NCBI GenBank assembly: GCA_964645585.1 | Contig: CAZYAN010000031.1 | Coordinates: 1-48,881, forward strand | Length of the DNA: 48,881 bases | Direction: 5' to 3' | Source: DATGSL01 sp964645585 | GTDB taxonomy: Bacteria; Verrucomicrobiota; Verrucomicrobiia; Opitutales; T3Sed10-336 | In this document: positions 7,568 to 17,302 of the stretch, piece by piece | How positions within the stretch are numbered: the stretch's first letter is position 1 | Layout of the letters: every line of letters begins with the position of its first letter | Translations under genes and position numbers: made by a program | The notes under the pieces: model-generated | Told to the model about the DNA's origin: nothing | The model's database searches: none | The model's input: the letters and a program-made list of their open reading frames with translations, nothing else

Positions 7568-10243
7568 TTATTCGACCTCCGGTTCCGCGCGCAGGCGAAA
7601 GAACGCGCGCGGATGTTCGGGTTCGGACAGCGTCGCGACGTGTTGCTTCTGCTCGGGTGTTTCCTCGGCGGTTTGTATTTCGACTTCCCCGGAAGACCAG
7701 TGGACAAGATCAACACTGGTTTCGACATGCAGAACGACGCCCCGGGACAATTTGCTTTCGGAAAACTGGAATTCGACCGCACCGTCCGCACCTTCGCGCA
7801 CGCGTCCAAGAAATGCGTGCCCGTCAGCCTGCGCGGGATTCGAGCCGATCGCAAATTCCAGGAGATTTGATAAACCGTCTTGATCGGGATCGGCATCAAA
7901 TCCGATTATGGAATCGGACGACTCGTCTGGAAAATGCTTTTGTATCCACTCAAGGAATACCATCGGCCGCGGTTCTTCTTGAATGACAATCAAGCTTGCC
8001 GGTGATTCGTCCGGTCCCGCGCCCTCTTTTGTCAAAAGTTCAATGCCGTCCGCAGGGGTGTCTCCGCGAGGAAGATCGCTCCACCGCGCGGGAACCGAGT
8101 CGCCGTGAATATCGATGTCCCAGCGAGGGTCCTGAACGAGGAGAAAGCTCGCCTTGCCTTCTGACTGGCGACGCAAGTAGTCGGTGACGTCGATTTCACG
8201 TTCGGTCCGTCCGGCCGGCACCGAAAGCTGGGCTAAAAGGTGAGCGGTCTCCCCGGCGCCATCGATAACGCGATGCCGGATTTCTTTTCCAGCGGGAACC
8301 CCTTTGCGAAGATTGGGCGCGTTTGACCACGTGAGGGTGGATTCATTCCACTCATGGTTGTCGATGCCGTAGACCTGCACTTGGACGTATTCGGAATTGC
8401 CCTGAATAGCCGCCACCGGCAGGCGCAGCAGAGCGGTTTGCAAGCGATCGCGTCTCCATTCGGCCGGAAGGTCAAATTGGATGAATGCGGCGTTGCGGGC
8501 GTTGGTGTTCGTCGGATCGTTCTTCGCCCAGGCGAACAAACTGGCACCGTAATTTTGGGAAGCGTTGCTGCCGTCCTTGACCATTGCGTCTTGCGTCGCG
8601 AGCAAGGTGAGCGGGCCGGCTTCCAGCTGCGGATGGAGCGGGATGGTCAAAAGCCAAACCGTATTGCCGGGCTGATTTCCAGGCAAGACGCGGCCGCCTT
8701 CAATCGCGTGCATGGAGCGAACAATGCCTGTTCGCCATTGGCTGACGTCCTCCACGACAACCGAGTTGCCTTCCGGCGGAGCAAAGGCGGTCAGATCGAT
8801 TTCGAGCGGTGAGGCGGATGCGCCGGTATTGACCGAGAAGAGGTACAAGACTTGGTTTGCCGCGTCGCGAGCGGCGGCGATTTCAAGATTGGAAGCACCG
8901 CTGCCGGATAGCGTGTGCTGGAAAAGTTCCCGGCCCGGCGCGAACGCTTTGCAAAACAAGCGGTAGACCTCGCCGCTGCGCGTCATGCCGCCGTAATTGT
9001 AAGGCGGACGGTCGTTATCGACGTAAAGCATTCCATTTTTTTGAACCGGATAATTTCGGCTCGAGGGATAGGCGGTCATCCCGAATTTGAACGCGTAAAA
9101 TTCATCGAGTCCGTTTGCAAGAAGGCGGGTGGCGATCGCGCCGAATCGAACCGCCTTTGCCAGCGTGTCGGGAGTCTCCGGCATCTCGTCGTAGGTCGCC
9201 CCGGTGTGAACGTTGAATTCGGTCAGCGCGAACGGCATCAGGGAATGGAACCCCGGCAGATCTCCGGAAACCAGATCGCGAAGCTGGCCGAGCTGGGAGG
9301 CAAAATTCGCGGGAGTCTGGTTGTATTGCTGATAGGAATACGTTTGAAACAGGCTCGTCCCGGGCAACCCCCCTCCGAGGTAGTTATTGTGGAGGTTCGT
9401 GACGGCAAGGCGGCCGTAATCTTCGTAGGCCGAGCCGGTTGTTCCGGCTGTGACGGGTGCGGTAAAGCGGGCGGTCAGGTTTTTTCCGTAGATACGGTTG
9501 ACGTCCTCGATTGCGCAATGAGCCGCGTCGGACGCGAGCCGGAGGCGGAGGAGCCAGGCGTTGGGCGCGATAAAGCTGTTGGGGTGATTGGGCTCGTTGT
9601 GGCTGGCGAAGCGTTCGACGTCAAACTCGCGCGCGAGATAAAAAGCGATGGAATAGAACACGCGCCACGCGACCCATTTTTGTTTCCAGTCGGATTCGCC
9701 ATTGATGGGAAACGAAGATTCCCCGAGCGTCATTTGTGCCAGTATTGTTCCGCCTTGACGGTGAATTTCTTCCAAGGCGAATTGCGGCACGATGCTGTTG
9801 TTCCCGCTCAACACCGTGTTAAACCGGTTCTGAACGCCCGACCAGAGAATGAACTCGGGATTGAGCGGGTCCGCTCGCAGCGCATCGCGTCGCGCGAGGA
9901 AGGAGTCGCGATCGACCACCTCCGCATCCCCCGGACGAGCCGTCCAGCCGACTTCGAAATGCGAGGGACTGAGAAAAATGCGGGCACCCGAGGCGCGGGA
10001 ATAGCGCCACCAGTCGGCGGTATTGCTCCCGGGATAAAAGTGGCCGAGGTTGTAGGCGAGGACTCGCGGCGTCGGTGCCGCGACTTCATCGTGGATTTGA
10101 ACAACCGCGCTGGTTGCGGTCGCCGCCGGCAAGAAGAGAATAGCGACCCCGGCGAGGGATTGCTTCGCGTAAGCGGGAAACCGGCTGGTCAGCTCAGAGC
10201 GAAGGTTTCGGGAAGGTGATGACGTCGGCATAGGTTTCACCAT
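7568..10243 (-). CDS. Large secreted glycoside hydrolase with DNRLRE/CBM96-like module
   Basis: An 891-residue exported multi-domain protein. After an N-terminal secretion segment (hydrophobic around residues 28-46), residues ~50-440 form a probable TIM barrel with paired glutamates in SHNEPNHP (E217) and FALTEFNVHTG (E342), consistent with a retaining clan GH-A hydrolase; GH86 (agarase/porphyranase) is one candidate. A beta-sandwich follows to about 540. Residues ~545-755 match the DNRLRE pattern (QDAMVKDGS ... NYG, FIQFDLP, WNESTLTWSNAP), a carbohydrate-binding type often called CBM96. A DADPDQDGLSNLLEF motif at ~783 resembles a calcium-binding TSP3/dockerin-like loop and opens a C-terminal module shared with two neighbours. 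Its 5' end overlaps the pseudopilin gene by 50 bases; an ATG at 10231 is an alternative start. The substrate is unknown. Confidence 0.78.
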   Translation of the reverse strand: MVKPMPTSSPSRNLRSELTSRFPAYAKQSLAGVAILFLPAATATSAVVQIHDEVAAPTPRVLAYNLGHFYPGSNTADWWRYSRASGARIFLSPSHFEVGWTARPGDAEVVDRDSFLARRDALRADPLNPEFILWSGVQNRFNTVLSGNNSIVPQFALEEIHRQGGTILAQMTLGESSFPINGESDWKQKWVAWRVFYSIAFYLAREFDVERFASHNEPNHPNSFIAPNAWLLRLRLASDAAHCAIEDVNRIYGKNLTARFTAPVTAGTTGSAYEDYGRLAVTNLHNNYLGGGLPGTSLFQTYSYQQYNQTPANFASQLGQLRDLVSGDLPGFHSLMPFALTEFNVHTGATYDEMPETPDTLAKAVRFGAIATRLLANGLDEFYAFKFGMTAYPSSRNYPVQKNGMLYVDNDRPPYNYGGMTRSGEVYRLFCKAFAPGRELFQHTLSGSGASNLEIAAARDAANQVLYLFSVNTGASASPLEIDLTAFAPPEGNSVVVEDVSQWRTGIVRSMHAIEGGRVLPGNQPGNTVWLLTIPLHPQLEAGPLTLLATQDAMVKDGSNASQNYGASLFAWAKNDPTNTNARNAAFIQFDLPAEWRRDRLQTALLRLPVAAIQGNSEYVQVQVYGIDNHEWNESTLTWSNAPNLRKGVPAGKEIRHRVIDGAGETAHLLAQLSVPAGRTEREIDVTDYLRRQSEGKASFLLVQDPRWDIDIHGDSVPARWSDLPRGDTPADGIELLTKEGAGPDESPASLIVIQEEPRPMVFLEWIQKHFPDESSDSIIGFDADPDQDGLSNLLEFAIGSNPAQADGHAFLGRVREGADGAVEFQFSESKLSRGVVLHVETSVDLVHWSSGEVEIQTAEETPEQKQHVATLSEPEHPRAFFRLRAEPEVE

Positions 10244-10889
10244 GTCCGCTGATCATCCCGAGGATTCCGAGACGTTCCGGATCGCACGCTTCGGCATGAC
10301 CATCCAGAAAGGCGACAACGGCACGACTGTTGTGTCGCAAATGAATCGACCCGTCGCCCCCCGCGCTTGCGCTGTCGATACGGAAACGCGGCAAGTCGCG
10401 GCTGTCGATACTGTCCGCGAGCAAGATATAGGAGGATGGATCTTCGACCTTGTTGAAATTGATTCCCCACCGGCGGCCGGGCTGGCCAAACGTCTGCATC
10501 ATCTGTCCGTATGTTTTATCAAACATGTTGAAGCCGTACGTGCGCCAATTCCAGGCCGCGTCAACAAATCCTTCGAGGACCAGGCCGGTGTCCTGACTGG
10601 GACAATACAGGACTTCCGGCGATTCGAGGAGATTGGCATCCATCAGCTGGTTGGGCCACAGCTCGTTGCTGTTTCCCTCTCCGTGTGTGACCAGCCGGAA
10701 TTCCTCCATCTCGGCGAGCATCACAATCCCGCGAGCGGCTTCGCGAATATTTGAAACACATTTGGCTTGGCGGGCGCCGTCGCGGACGCGGCCGACGACA
10801 GGTATGAGAATCGCCGCGAGGATCCCGATAATGGCGATAACCGTTAGCAGCTCGATCAGTGTGAAAGCTTTCGAATGATTGGTTTTCAT
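10194..10889 (-). CDS. Type IV pseudopilin-like protein with prepilin signal and H-x9-DG motif
   Basis: A 231-residue protein with a class III prepilin leader: a short basic leader, then FTLIELLTVIAIIGILAAIL, where cleavage before Phe by a prepilin peptidase is expected and Glu5 of the mature protein is present. The soluble domain has paired cysteines and ends near HLRHNSRAVVAFLDGHAE, the H-x9-DG pattern common in Verrucomicrobiota and Planctomycetota. Such proteins are assembled by type II secretion or type IV pilus-like machinery, which is not encoded in this window. It lies between two large exported proteins on one strand and overlaps the downstream glycoside hydrolase gene, so it belongs to the carbohydrate locus. 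A role in secretion or polymer capture is inference. Confidence 0.88.
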   Translation of the reverse strand: MKTNHSKAFTLIELLTVIAIIGILAAILIPVVGRVRDGARQAKCVSNIREAARGIVMLAEMEEFRLVTHGEGNSNELWPNQLMDANLLESPEVLYCPSQDTGLVLEGFVDAAWNWRTYGFNMFDKTYGQMMQTFGQPGRRWGINFNKVEDPSSYILLADSIDSRDLPRFRIDSASAGGDGSIHLRHNSRAVVAFLDGHAEACDPERLGILGMISGHGETYADVITFPKPSL

Positions 10890-10975
10890 GCTAGCAGCAC
10901 GGGCGGCGTTCTGGTCCGGCCGTTTTGATTGAATCAGGGAAGCGGAAACACGGTTTCATCAGCCGAGCGCGTGCG

Positions 10976-13639
10976 TCAGAGTTGAACCCGGATGCGGATA
11001 AAGCCGCGGTTGTTCGTGTCGCCCGGAAGCGCCCGGACGGTGACCATCTGAAGCTCGCCGGCGTCGACGCGACTGACTTCTTCCACGGCCGTCGGGCTTG
11101 CGATCCAGTTGACGAGGTCGCTGGAAACTTCGACCGAATAGGAAATATCCTCAGCATCCGGCCGTTCGAAATAGGTGATCGCCGCCGTGCCGTCGATGAT
11201 CGACGGAAGCGCGTAATCACCCGCCGTCAGCGGCGTCCACGGTGACTGGTTGAGAACGTATTTGACGAGATTGGGAACACCATCTCCGGCAGGCGCGGCG
11301 TCCGGACCGCCGACCGCGGGATCCTCCAGCTCCGTGCCGGTGAAATACTCGGCGGCCCAGTTGGCATAACCTGTGCCGGTCGCTGGCGGTTCTCCGACTT
11401 CCATGGAGAAGGTGTGGAAAACGGAGGTCGGCACCTGGTCGCCATGGGTTCGGCCGCCGAAGCCAAAGGTGGTTCCATGGCTCGGGTCAGCGATATTCGC
11501 GACGATTGTTTGGGAATGGCCGTTAGCGTCGGTCAGTGTGAACGAGAGCGTCAACGCGCCGGAGGCATCGAAGGTGCCGGACGCTTCAAAGGTGAAAACC
11601 GATCCGATTCCGTCGAACGGATTCGCGATACGGGGATGCATCCCGGTCCAGGTTTCGCTGGCAAGATTGGCGCCGTTCAACCCTTGGCGGATGCGAATCT
11701 CGGATGTGTCGTCATCGGTCGCCGGGAACCAAATCAGGCTGTAGTAGGTCGCGTCCAAGGCAGGGTTGAACGGAGCGGCAAACGGATCGTGAGTTTCCCC
11801 GAGGACGGTCAACCCAAAGCGGTTCAGCCCGAGATTGTCGAGACGGGTGAGGGTCATCTCCGTTTTGAGCGAAAAATCCTGCTTGGCGTGGTAATTTTGT
11901 ACCGAGATCGCCGAAACGGACGATTCCCACCCGCCGCCGTCGCGCGCGAAAAGAAGCCCGTCGCTGGCGAGACTCCACGCGTCCGGACGCGGATGCAGCG
12001 GGAGCAAATCGTCAAATCCGTCCTGACCGGCGCCCATCCCGAACTCGTAGGCGAACGGAGCGTTCTGCGGCGTGTAATCGACCAGCCCCGGTGCCGTAAG
12101 ACCGAAATCGTGAATATCCCAGACAGCGCTGTCGGCCGCGCGGTGGCGCGCGCCGAATCCAAAAACGGTTCCGCTGAGCGGAGCGTGGATCAACGCGGAG
12201 ACCGAAACCGCATGTCCAGTTTCATCGGCCAGTCTGAAAGTTAGATCGAGCGAACCTCCTAAATCGTGGCGTCCGAGCGACGTCAATGTGTAGGTGGCGC
12301 CGGGCGCGTTGGCTCCTGTCCAGGATGCTTCGGCGAGAACAGTTCCGGAAGCCCCTTCGGTAATGCGAAGGACGCTGCCGCTCGGCCCGTTGGGAATCCA
12401 TTGGGCAAAATAATATTCGGTTGCGCCGGCGTTCCCGAGCAGGACGTGTCCGATCGCGCTTTCGGAGGGAGAACCGGAAAGGCTGGTTAAGGTCACCAGG
12501 CTCCGGACACCAAAATCGGATCCGGCGCTGTATTGTTCAATCGTCGCTGTCGCTCGCGACATCACGTAATCGCTTCCGGCGGCGGCAAGGCGAAGGGCGG
12601 CGGGCTCGAGTGACCATTCCGATGGATTGTCCAAAGTGAAGAGGCTCCCGTCGGAACGTCCGTTGCCGGAGCCGAATGCCTGGTAGAAAAATTCAGTCGA
12701 ATCGACGATCGATGCATACGTCGTGCCGAGGGTTGGGGAGTCAAAGTATCCGACGCGATTGATCGAATTATTGCCGGCGGTGTGAAGGAGCCCTTGCTGT
12801 GCCAGACCAAAATGAGTGATTGCCGCTGTAGACGAGAAAGCCTCGGCGGAAAAGGTGATGCCGCCAGAGGGTTCTTCGCCGGCCATGCTCGGAGGCGGGT
12901 TGACCCAGGCCGTGATTGTATCCGCCCCCGATTCGTTGATCTCGACCTTCAGGGCGACAAAGTAGTTGTGAAGTTGCTGAACGTTCTGGACCAAGATGAA
13001 GTCCTCTACCGTCCCGGCGTCGGCATCGGTGGTCGCGCGAACGACGAGGTCAATCCGATCACCGGTTTCGTTGGCGCGGAATCCCGAGAGCAGGCCTTGA
13101 AATGGGACGGGCGCGGCCGTCCCCATTGCTTCCTCCGTCGCCACCGCTTCATCGCCGAAGCCCGCCAGCAGATAAGCGCCGGGGAGATGGCCGGAGGCTG
13201 CTGTGTTGAGCTGGAAGACAGCGCTCATATAATAGGTGTCTGACGGCGTGTACGGATCGAGCTGGCGAGAGACCGCGCGATGGGTCGCGCTCGGGCCCGT
13301 TCCTTTGAAATTGAGAACGCGCACGCCGCCGTTGCTGGGCGACCGGTTGATCGTCTCGAGACCGCTGTTCTGGGAACGCGCGGTCGTCGAGTTTTGTTCC
13401 CAGGGATACATCCCGAAGCCGATGATGCCGCCGCCTTTCGTGTCCTTGTTGAGGTCGCTGCCGAGTGCACCGTCCGCGGTATCGACGTTTGCCCGGTAGA
13501 TCCCGTTTGTCGGATCGGCACCGGAAGCGCCGGCGCTGTCAAACGGATCGAACGCGATCGTCGCCGCGTTCGCGACGGCCGCTGGGATCAGAAGCCAGAC
13601 GGAAGAGGTAAGAAAATGTCGAATCTTTGGTGACATCAT
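10976..13639 (-). CDS. Exported multi-module protein with two LamG-like repeats
   Basis: An 887-residue exported protein of unknown function. The signal peptide runs from MSPKIRHFLTSSVWLLIPAA to VANA. Residues ~25-310 form a module nearly collinear with the PEP-CTERM protein encoded at 17364-18395 (shared FDPF, GFG...PWE, FKGTGPS.THR, SRQLD.YTPS.TYYMS). Next come two tandem beta-rich modules of about 200 residues, each ending in a matching pattern (WTG ... LTF.L.D..GH ... GT.FGFG.R), suggestive of concanavalin/LamG-like folds. The C-terminal ~100 residues (DGVPNLVKYVLN ... YSVEVSSDLVNW ... FIRIRVQL) match the ends of two neighbours. No catalytic motif is evident, so binding or structural roles are more likely than hydrolysis. 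The start is one of two adjacent ATGs (13639/13636). Confidence 0.8.
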   Translation of the reverse strand: MMSPKIRHFLTSSVWLLIPAAVANAATIAFDPFDSAGASGADPTNGIYRANVDTADGALGSDLNKDTKGGGIIGFGMYPWEQNSTTARSQNSGLETINRSPSNGGVRVLNFKGTGPSATHRAVSRQLDPYTPSDTYYMSAVFQLNTAASGHLPGAYLLAGFGDEAVATEEAMGTAAPVPFQGLLSGFRANETGDRIDLVVRATTDADAGTVEDFILVQNVQQLHNYFVALKVEINESGADTITAWVNPPPSMAGEEPSGGITFSAEAFSSTAAITHFGLAQQGLLHTAGNNSINRVGYFDSPTLGTTYASIVDSTEFFYQAFGSGNGRSDGSLFTLDNPSEWSLEPAALRLAAAGSDYVMSRATATIEQYSAGSDFGVRSLVTLTSLSGSPSESAIGHVLLGNAGATEYYFAQWIPNGPSGSVLRITEGASGTVLAEASWTGANAPGATYTLTSLGRHDLGGSLDLTFRLADETGHAVSVSALIHAPLSGTVFGFGARHRAADSAVWDIHDFGLTAPGLVDYTPQNAPFAYEFGMGAGQDGFDDLLPLHPRPDAWSLASDGLLFARDGGGWESSVSAISVQNYHAKQDFSLKTEMTLTRLDNLGLNRFGLTVLGETHDPFAAPFNPALDATYYSLIWFPATDDDTSEIRIRQGLNGANLASETWTGMHPRIANPFDGIGSVFTFEASGTFDASGALTLSFTLTDANGHSQTIVANIADPSHGTTFGFGGRTHGDQVPTSVFHTFSMEVGEPPATGTGYANWAAEYFTGTELEDPAVGGPDAAPAGDGVPNLVKYVLNQSPWTPLTAGDYALPSIIDGTAAITYFERPDAEDISYSVEVSSDLVNWIASPTAVEEVSRVDAGELQMVTVRALPGDTNNRGFIRIRVQL

Positions 13640-13712
13640 GGAGAACGCAGGTGAAAAATTGGAATTGAAAGCCGGGATGACCGGGGAACGAAGGCGAACG
13701 AAATCGCGTGTG

Positions 13713-13738
13713 GACTGTTTACGACCAAAAGACTGTTT
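13713..13738. repeat. Direct 8-base repeat upstream of the 887-residue protein gene
   Basis: GACTGTTT occurs at 13713-13720 and again at 13731-13738, 18 bases apart, in the non-coding region about 75-100 bases upstream of the start at 13639. Spacing close to two helical turns would suit a tandem-binding regulator. Function is speculative. Confidence 0.3.
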
Positions 13739-13759
13739 TGATTGCAAAGGCGCTGGAAG

Positions 13760-13773
13760 TCGAATCGTTGAAA
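13760..13773. promoter_or_regulatory. 14-base motif shared with the paralogous gene's promoter region
   Basis: TCGAATCGTTGAAA lies 121 bases upstream of the start at 13639 and recurs exactly at 18491-18504, 96 bases upstream of the gene that encodes the related N-terminal module. A 14-base exact match in the same orientation relative to two related genes suggests a shared regulator site, or residual homology from duplication. Confidence 0.4.
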
Positions 13774-13820
13774 AAGAAGTTGCTGAAGTCAATGGAAAGT
13801 GCCGGTCGGGAGAGAACCGC

Positions 13821-16800
13821 CTACGGGATTTCTCCGGGAGAAAGATGCAGGCGAAGGAACAGGGAGTCGCTTCCCGACGCGGTTGCTGATGCGCGAAACC
13901 ACCCGTCGCCGATCGCGATTGGCGTGGCGGCCGGCAGCCAGGTGGTGAGATCCACGGATTGTTCGACCGTGTACTTGAGCTCGTTTTTCGGCGCGGGGAA
14001 GGTCAGGTCGAATTTGAGCTCACCATTGTCAGAGCGAAACTCCGAAAACGGAAGCTGTCCCCGATCGGGAGCCGTCGGGTCGAGGTTAAGCGCATAAGCG
14101 ACCAGATTGCTGATCCCTGTGCCGAATGGATCGTGCAGCGCGCCGCGCGCTTCGGGCGGGAGCGTGAACTGGTCAATCCAGTTGCGATACCCGGCACTGA
14201 TTGCACCGGTCCGGAATCGGATCGTGACGGGTTCCGCCAGAGGATTTCCGTCAAAATCGCGAATATCCCTAGATACCTGGATCTCGTATTCAGAAAAATC
14301 GCGCAGCGGTTTCGCCGGATAGAAGCGGTAGAGGGAATGCTGCCGGCTCGGTTTCCATTCGCCGTCGACAACGTCGCCGCCGTCGGCCCGCACGAGGCGC
14401 AGCGCCCCGTCCGCGACGGAAGCCGGATCGATCGCGGGGGCGAAGCAGACCGCGATCTGCCCGAGCGGCTGCAAGAGATCAGACGCGTGGCCGGGGAGCA
14501 GATCGCCGGGCGGCAATTGGCGGACTCTCCCGGAGAGGCGAACGTCTTCGGCGCCGTCCGCGGGAAACGTGTAGAGGACGACCGGCGCCTGGTCGGGATC
14601 GGGCCGCAGATGAGCGTCGAGAAACTTCCGGACGAGTTCAAAGCGGTCCGCGTGATAGAGCTCGTCGTAGAGGCGCGGATAATCGTGGTTGAGATCGGTC
14701 ATCCAGAGGGCGAGGTGGTTGAGATCGTGAGCGATGTACCGTTCAACCAGTTCCGGGAACACGAGCCAGTGGTTGTATTCGTCGAATCGGCCGACCGCGA
14801 TGATTGTCGGAACGTTGTTCGGCGTGACGTATTGAAGGCGTCGCGTCCCGTTCCCCATCGATTGAAATGTCACCGCTACTTCGCTCGAATAGCCGGGCCA
14901 CGGCTGCGGCTCCGGCGTGGTTCGCGGCTGGCCGCTGAAGGTGAAATATTCGCTCGTTTCCTCATGCCCAGGGTCGGCGAGCCGGGTCGCGGCGTAAGCG
15001 CCCTTCGAATGCCCCATGATGCCGATCGATTCGGACCGAAGCCCGTATTGCCCTGCGTGGGCGCGCAGAAAGCGGACCGCGGCGGTCGCGCTGATCAGGC
15101 CGTTCCAGTCATCGAGCGAGTACTGACCCCAGTAGCCGTAATACTCCGCGCGCGCCAGCGGGTTCCAGCAGTGATCGCGCGAGACCCATGCGTAGCCGTC
15201 GAGCGCGAACGAGATCGGGTAGATCATCCGTTCATTATCGGGCCCGAACGGGCGCATCCGCGGGAGATTCGTCGAACTGTCAATCAGCACGGGAACCGGC
15301 TGCTCCGGAATCGACGGGTAAATCATGTCGAGGTAAAGGTTGTAGTCGATCTCCTCCCCTTGCGGCCCGCGCATATCGTCCGGATCGGTCACCGGCTCAA
15401 CGCCGAAATTGTCGACCACGTAGCCGTTGTAGGTGTTCATCACCCGCCGCATCGTCCCCTGCCAGCCATGATCGCGCACATTCCAGAAAGGCAGATTCCG
15501 CGCGATGCGATAACCGGCGGGAAGAAAATGAACCGTATGCGGGTCGGCCAGCAGCGGCGATCCCGCGAGAATCGAGGTCGGGTTGCTTTCAGGAAGCGTT
15601 TGGTGGAATTCAAGAAGCGCGCGTTCGAGGTTTCTGGAACCCGTTTCGGAAACCCCGTCGAAATCGAGCACAATCACAAGGTTTTGTTCCTGGATCAGGT
15701 CTTCCAAAATCGAGCCGTCGGGCTCGGTGCCGATTCGGGGCCTCCCGCTATTCTTGATATAAACGATTGTCGGCAGGCGCCGGCCCTGACTGTCGGGCGC
15801 GTCGTGATAAACCGAATACGCGACCGCCTGTCCAAGGCGGCTGCTTTGCCACACGCCTTCATCGCGAAGAAACGCCGCCAGCGCCGGTTCGGGAGCGGTG
15901 GTCACTTGGGCGGAAGCGGACGGCGCGGTTTCATTGCGCCGGCCGGAGAGATCGCGAGCGCGGACGGTGTAGGTGTAGGTCGTATTGTAGTCGAGTCCCC
16001 AGTCGGTGAATTCGCGCGCCTCCTGCCAGCCGCTGTCGTGCGTCGGGTCGGTCAGATTGGCAAAATAATACTGGACCGGCCCGTTCCCCTCGGCATCGAC
16101 GGCTGCAGCGACGGTCATCGTCACCCGGTTGGCGCCAATGACCGTCGGCGCGGTTTCCCAAACGGGCGGATTCGGGGCGGGCGGCGAGGTGTCGGTTTCA
16201 GCCGGGGTCGTTACGTGAACGACGGGCGACCAGCCGGTTTCGTTGCGGTTGGGCGATTTGTCGCGGGCTTTGACGCGGTAGGCGTATTCCGTCTCCGCGA
16301 AAAGAGCGGTGTCGGTCCATTCCGCTTCCGGCTGCCAGCCGCTGTTGCGGGCCGGATCGGCGATGTTTTCGAAGAAATATTCAACCGGGTAAAAATCGTC
16401 GGTCGCCGCGGTCGCTCGCATGGTAATCCGCGAGGCGGCGACCGCAAACGGCTCCTGGTCCCAGGTAAGCGGGTTTGGCTGGGGCGGCGATTGGTCCTCA
16501 ATCCACGAGGGGCCGGGCCGGGTCTCCTCGTTCGCGGCAAACCAGGAATCGGCGGGACCCTCCGTGGAGAAGTAAAAATTGTCCATCCGCATTCGGTCGA
16601 AATACTGGGGCGAGCGGCTGGCTGAGACCGTGCTGCTGATGCCGATGTGATCAAAGTTGACCGTTTGGGCCGCCGTCAGAACCCGTCCGCTCGCCGTCGC
16701 GAGGATGTCTCCGCTGGCGAGATCGGTGATGGTGATCGTGAGCCAGCCTTCGCCGGCCGGGTTTCGCTGGTAATGGATCGCGGTTCGGGCGTCGAGGGAA

Positions 16801-17279
16801 ACGCCCGACGGACGGGGGAAGTTCGGCGTGGAAAAAGTCGTGCCGGAGCCGGAGGAATCGACAGCCGCGCCGCGCTGGGCCTCCTCGCTTTGCGCGTAAA
16901 TGCGGCGCTGGTACTGGATACCGATCGTGTCGGCGTTCGCGGTCGCGTCGCCGCGCATCACCCCGATGTACGCTCGCGGCCACTCGTAAACCGCTTCCGG
17001 CCGCCAATCGAATTCAAACCAAAACTCCTGTGACTGGTCGTAGCTTCCGCCGAGCGGGAGCAGAAACCGCTGATCAGAATCGGAGGTGTGCGTGCGGACG
17101 AGCATCCACCCCCCGGCCATGTGGTCGAAATCGGCGTCGTCACCGATCCGGATCCAGCCGCTGGCTTCCGGCGTCTGGGAAAAGCTTTCGAATACGGTTT
17201 CGGCGTGGAGGGAGGGTTTCATGGCCGCCAGGGATATGGCGGCGGCGGTGAGAAAAACGCGTGGCGAGCGGACTTTCAT
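13821..17279 (-). CDS. Large secreted alpha/beta hydrolase (esterase-like) with Ig/Fn3-like modules
   Basis: A 1152-residue exported protein. After a signal peptide (MKVRSPRVFLTAAAISLAA...LHA), residues ~25-245 are a beta-rich jelly-roll-like domain, and two homologous ~100-residue modules follow (~262-359 and ~362-462), each with Y(F)F.N..DP...SGWQ and a Y.YRV/TVRARD...RNET ending, resembling Fn3/Ig domains. Residues ~470-900 look like an alpha/beta hydrolase with nucleophile elbow GHSKG (Ser758), a candidate acid in GRFDEYNHW and a candidate histidine in DLNHDY. A Big_5-like Ig domain (YEIQVSRDI.DFDGNPL) and the C-terminal NLVAYALN...DLTTW module shared with neighbours finish it. Carbohydrate deacetylation or de-esterification is a plausible role. 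An ATG at 17294 is an alternative start. Confidence 0.8.
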   Translation of the reverse strand: MKVRSPRVFLTAAAISLAAMKPSLHAETVFESFSQTPEASGWIRIGDDADFDHMAGGWMLVRTHTSDSDQRFLLPLGGSYDQSQEFWFEFDWRPEAVYEWPRAYIGVMRGDATANADTIGIQYQRRIYAQSEEAQRGAAVDSSGSGTTFSTPNFPRPSGVSLDARTAIHYQRNPAGEGWLTITITDLASGDILATASGRVLTAAQTVNFDHIGISSTVSASRSPQYFDRMRMDNFYFSTEGPADSWFAANEETRPGPSWIEDQSPPQPNPLTWDQEPFAVAASRITMRATAATDDFYPVEYFFENIADPARNSGWQPEAEWTDTALFAETEYAYRVKARDKSPNRNETGWSPVVHVTTPAETDTSPPAPNPPVWETAPTVIGANRVTMTVAAAVDAEGNGPVQYYFANLTDPTHDSGWQEAREFTDWGLDYNTTYTYTVRARDLSGRRNETAPSASAQVTTAPEPALAAFLRDEGVWQSSRLGQAVAYSVYHDAPDSQGRRLPTIVYIKNSGRPRIGTEPDGSILEDLIQEQNLVIVLDFDGVSETGSRNLERALLEFHQTLPESNPTSILAGSPLLADPHTVHFLPAGYRIARNLPFWNVRDHGWQGTMRRVMNTYNGYVVDNFGVEPVTDPDDMRGPQGEEIDYNLYLDMIYPSIPEQPVPVLIDSSTNLPRMRPFGPDNERMIYPISFALDGYAWVSRDHCWNPLARAEYYGYWGQYSLDDWNGLISATAAVRFLRAHAGQYGLRSESIGIMGHSKGAYAATRLADPGHEETSEYFTFSGQPRTTPEPQPWPGYSSEVAVTFQSMGNGTRRLQYVTPNNVPTIIAVGRFDEYNHWLVFPELVERYIAHDLNHLALWMTDLNHDYPRLYDELYHADRFELVRKFLDAHLRPDPDQAPVVLYTFPADGAEDVRLSGRVRQLPPGDLLPGHASDLLQPLGQIAVCFAPAIDPASVADGALRLVRADGGDVVDGEWKPSRQHSLYRFYPAKPLRDFSEYEIQVSRDIRDFDGNPLAEPVTIRFRTGAISAGYRNWIDQFTLPPEARGALHDPFGTGISNLVAYALNLDPTAPDRGQLPFSEFRSDNGELKFDLTFPAPKNELKYTVEQSVDLTTWLPAATPIAIGDGWFRASATASGSDSLFLRLHLSPGEIP

Positions 17280-17302
17280 TTTCGAGAGATCCATGGAAAC
17301 AA

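Noticed and set aside
13959..16625. An 888-codon open frame on the plus strand opposite the secreted serine hydrolase gene
   Set aside because: It is arginine-rich, has no recognisable domain, and lies fully antisense to a protein with a signal peptide and clear modules. Long antisense frames are expected in GC-rich coding DNA.
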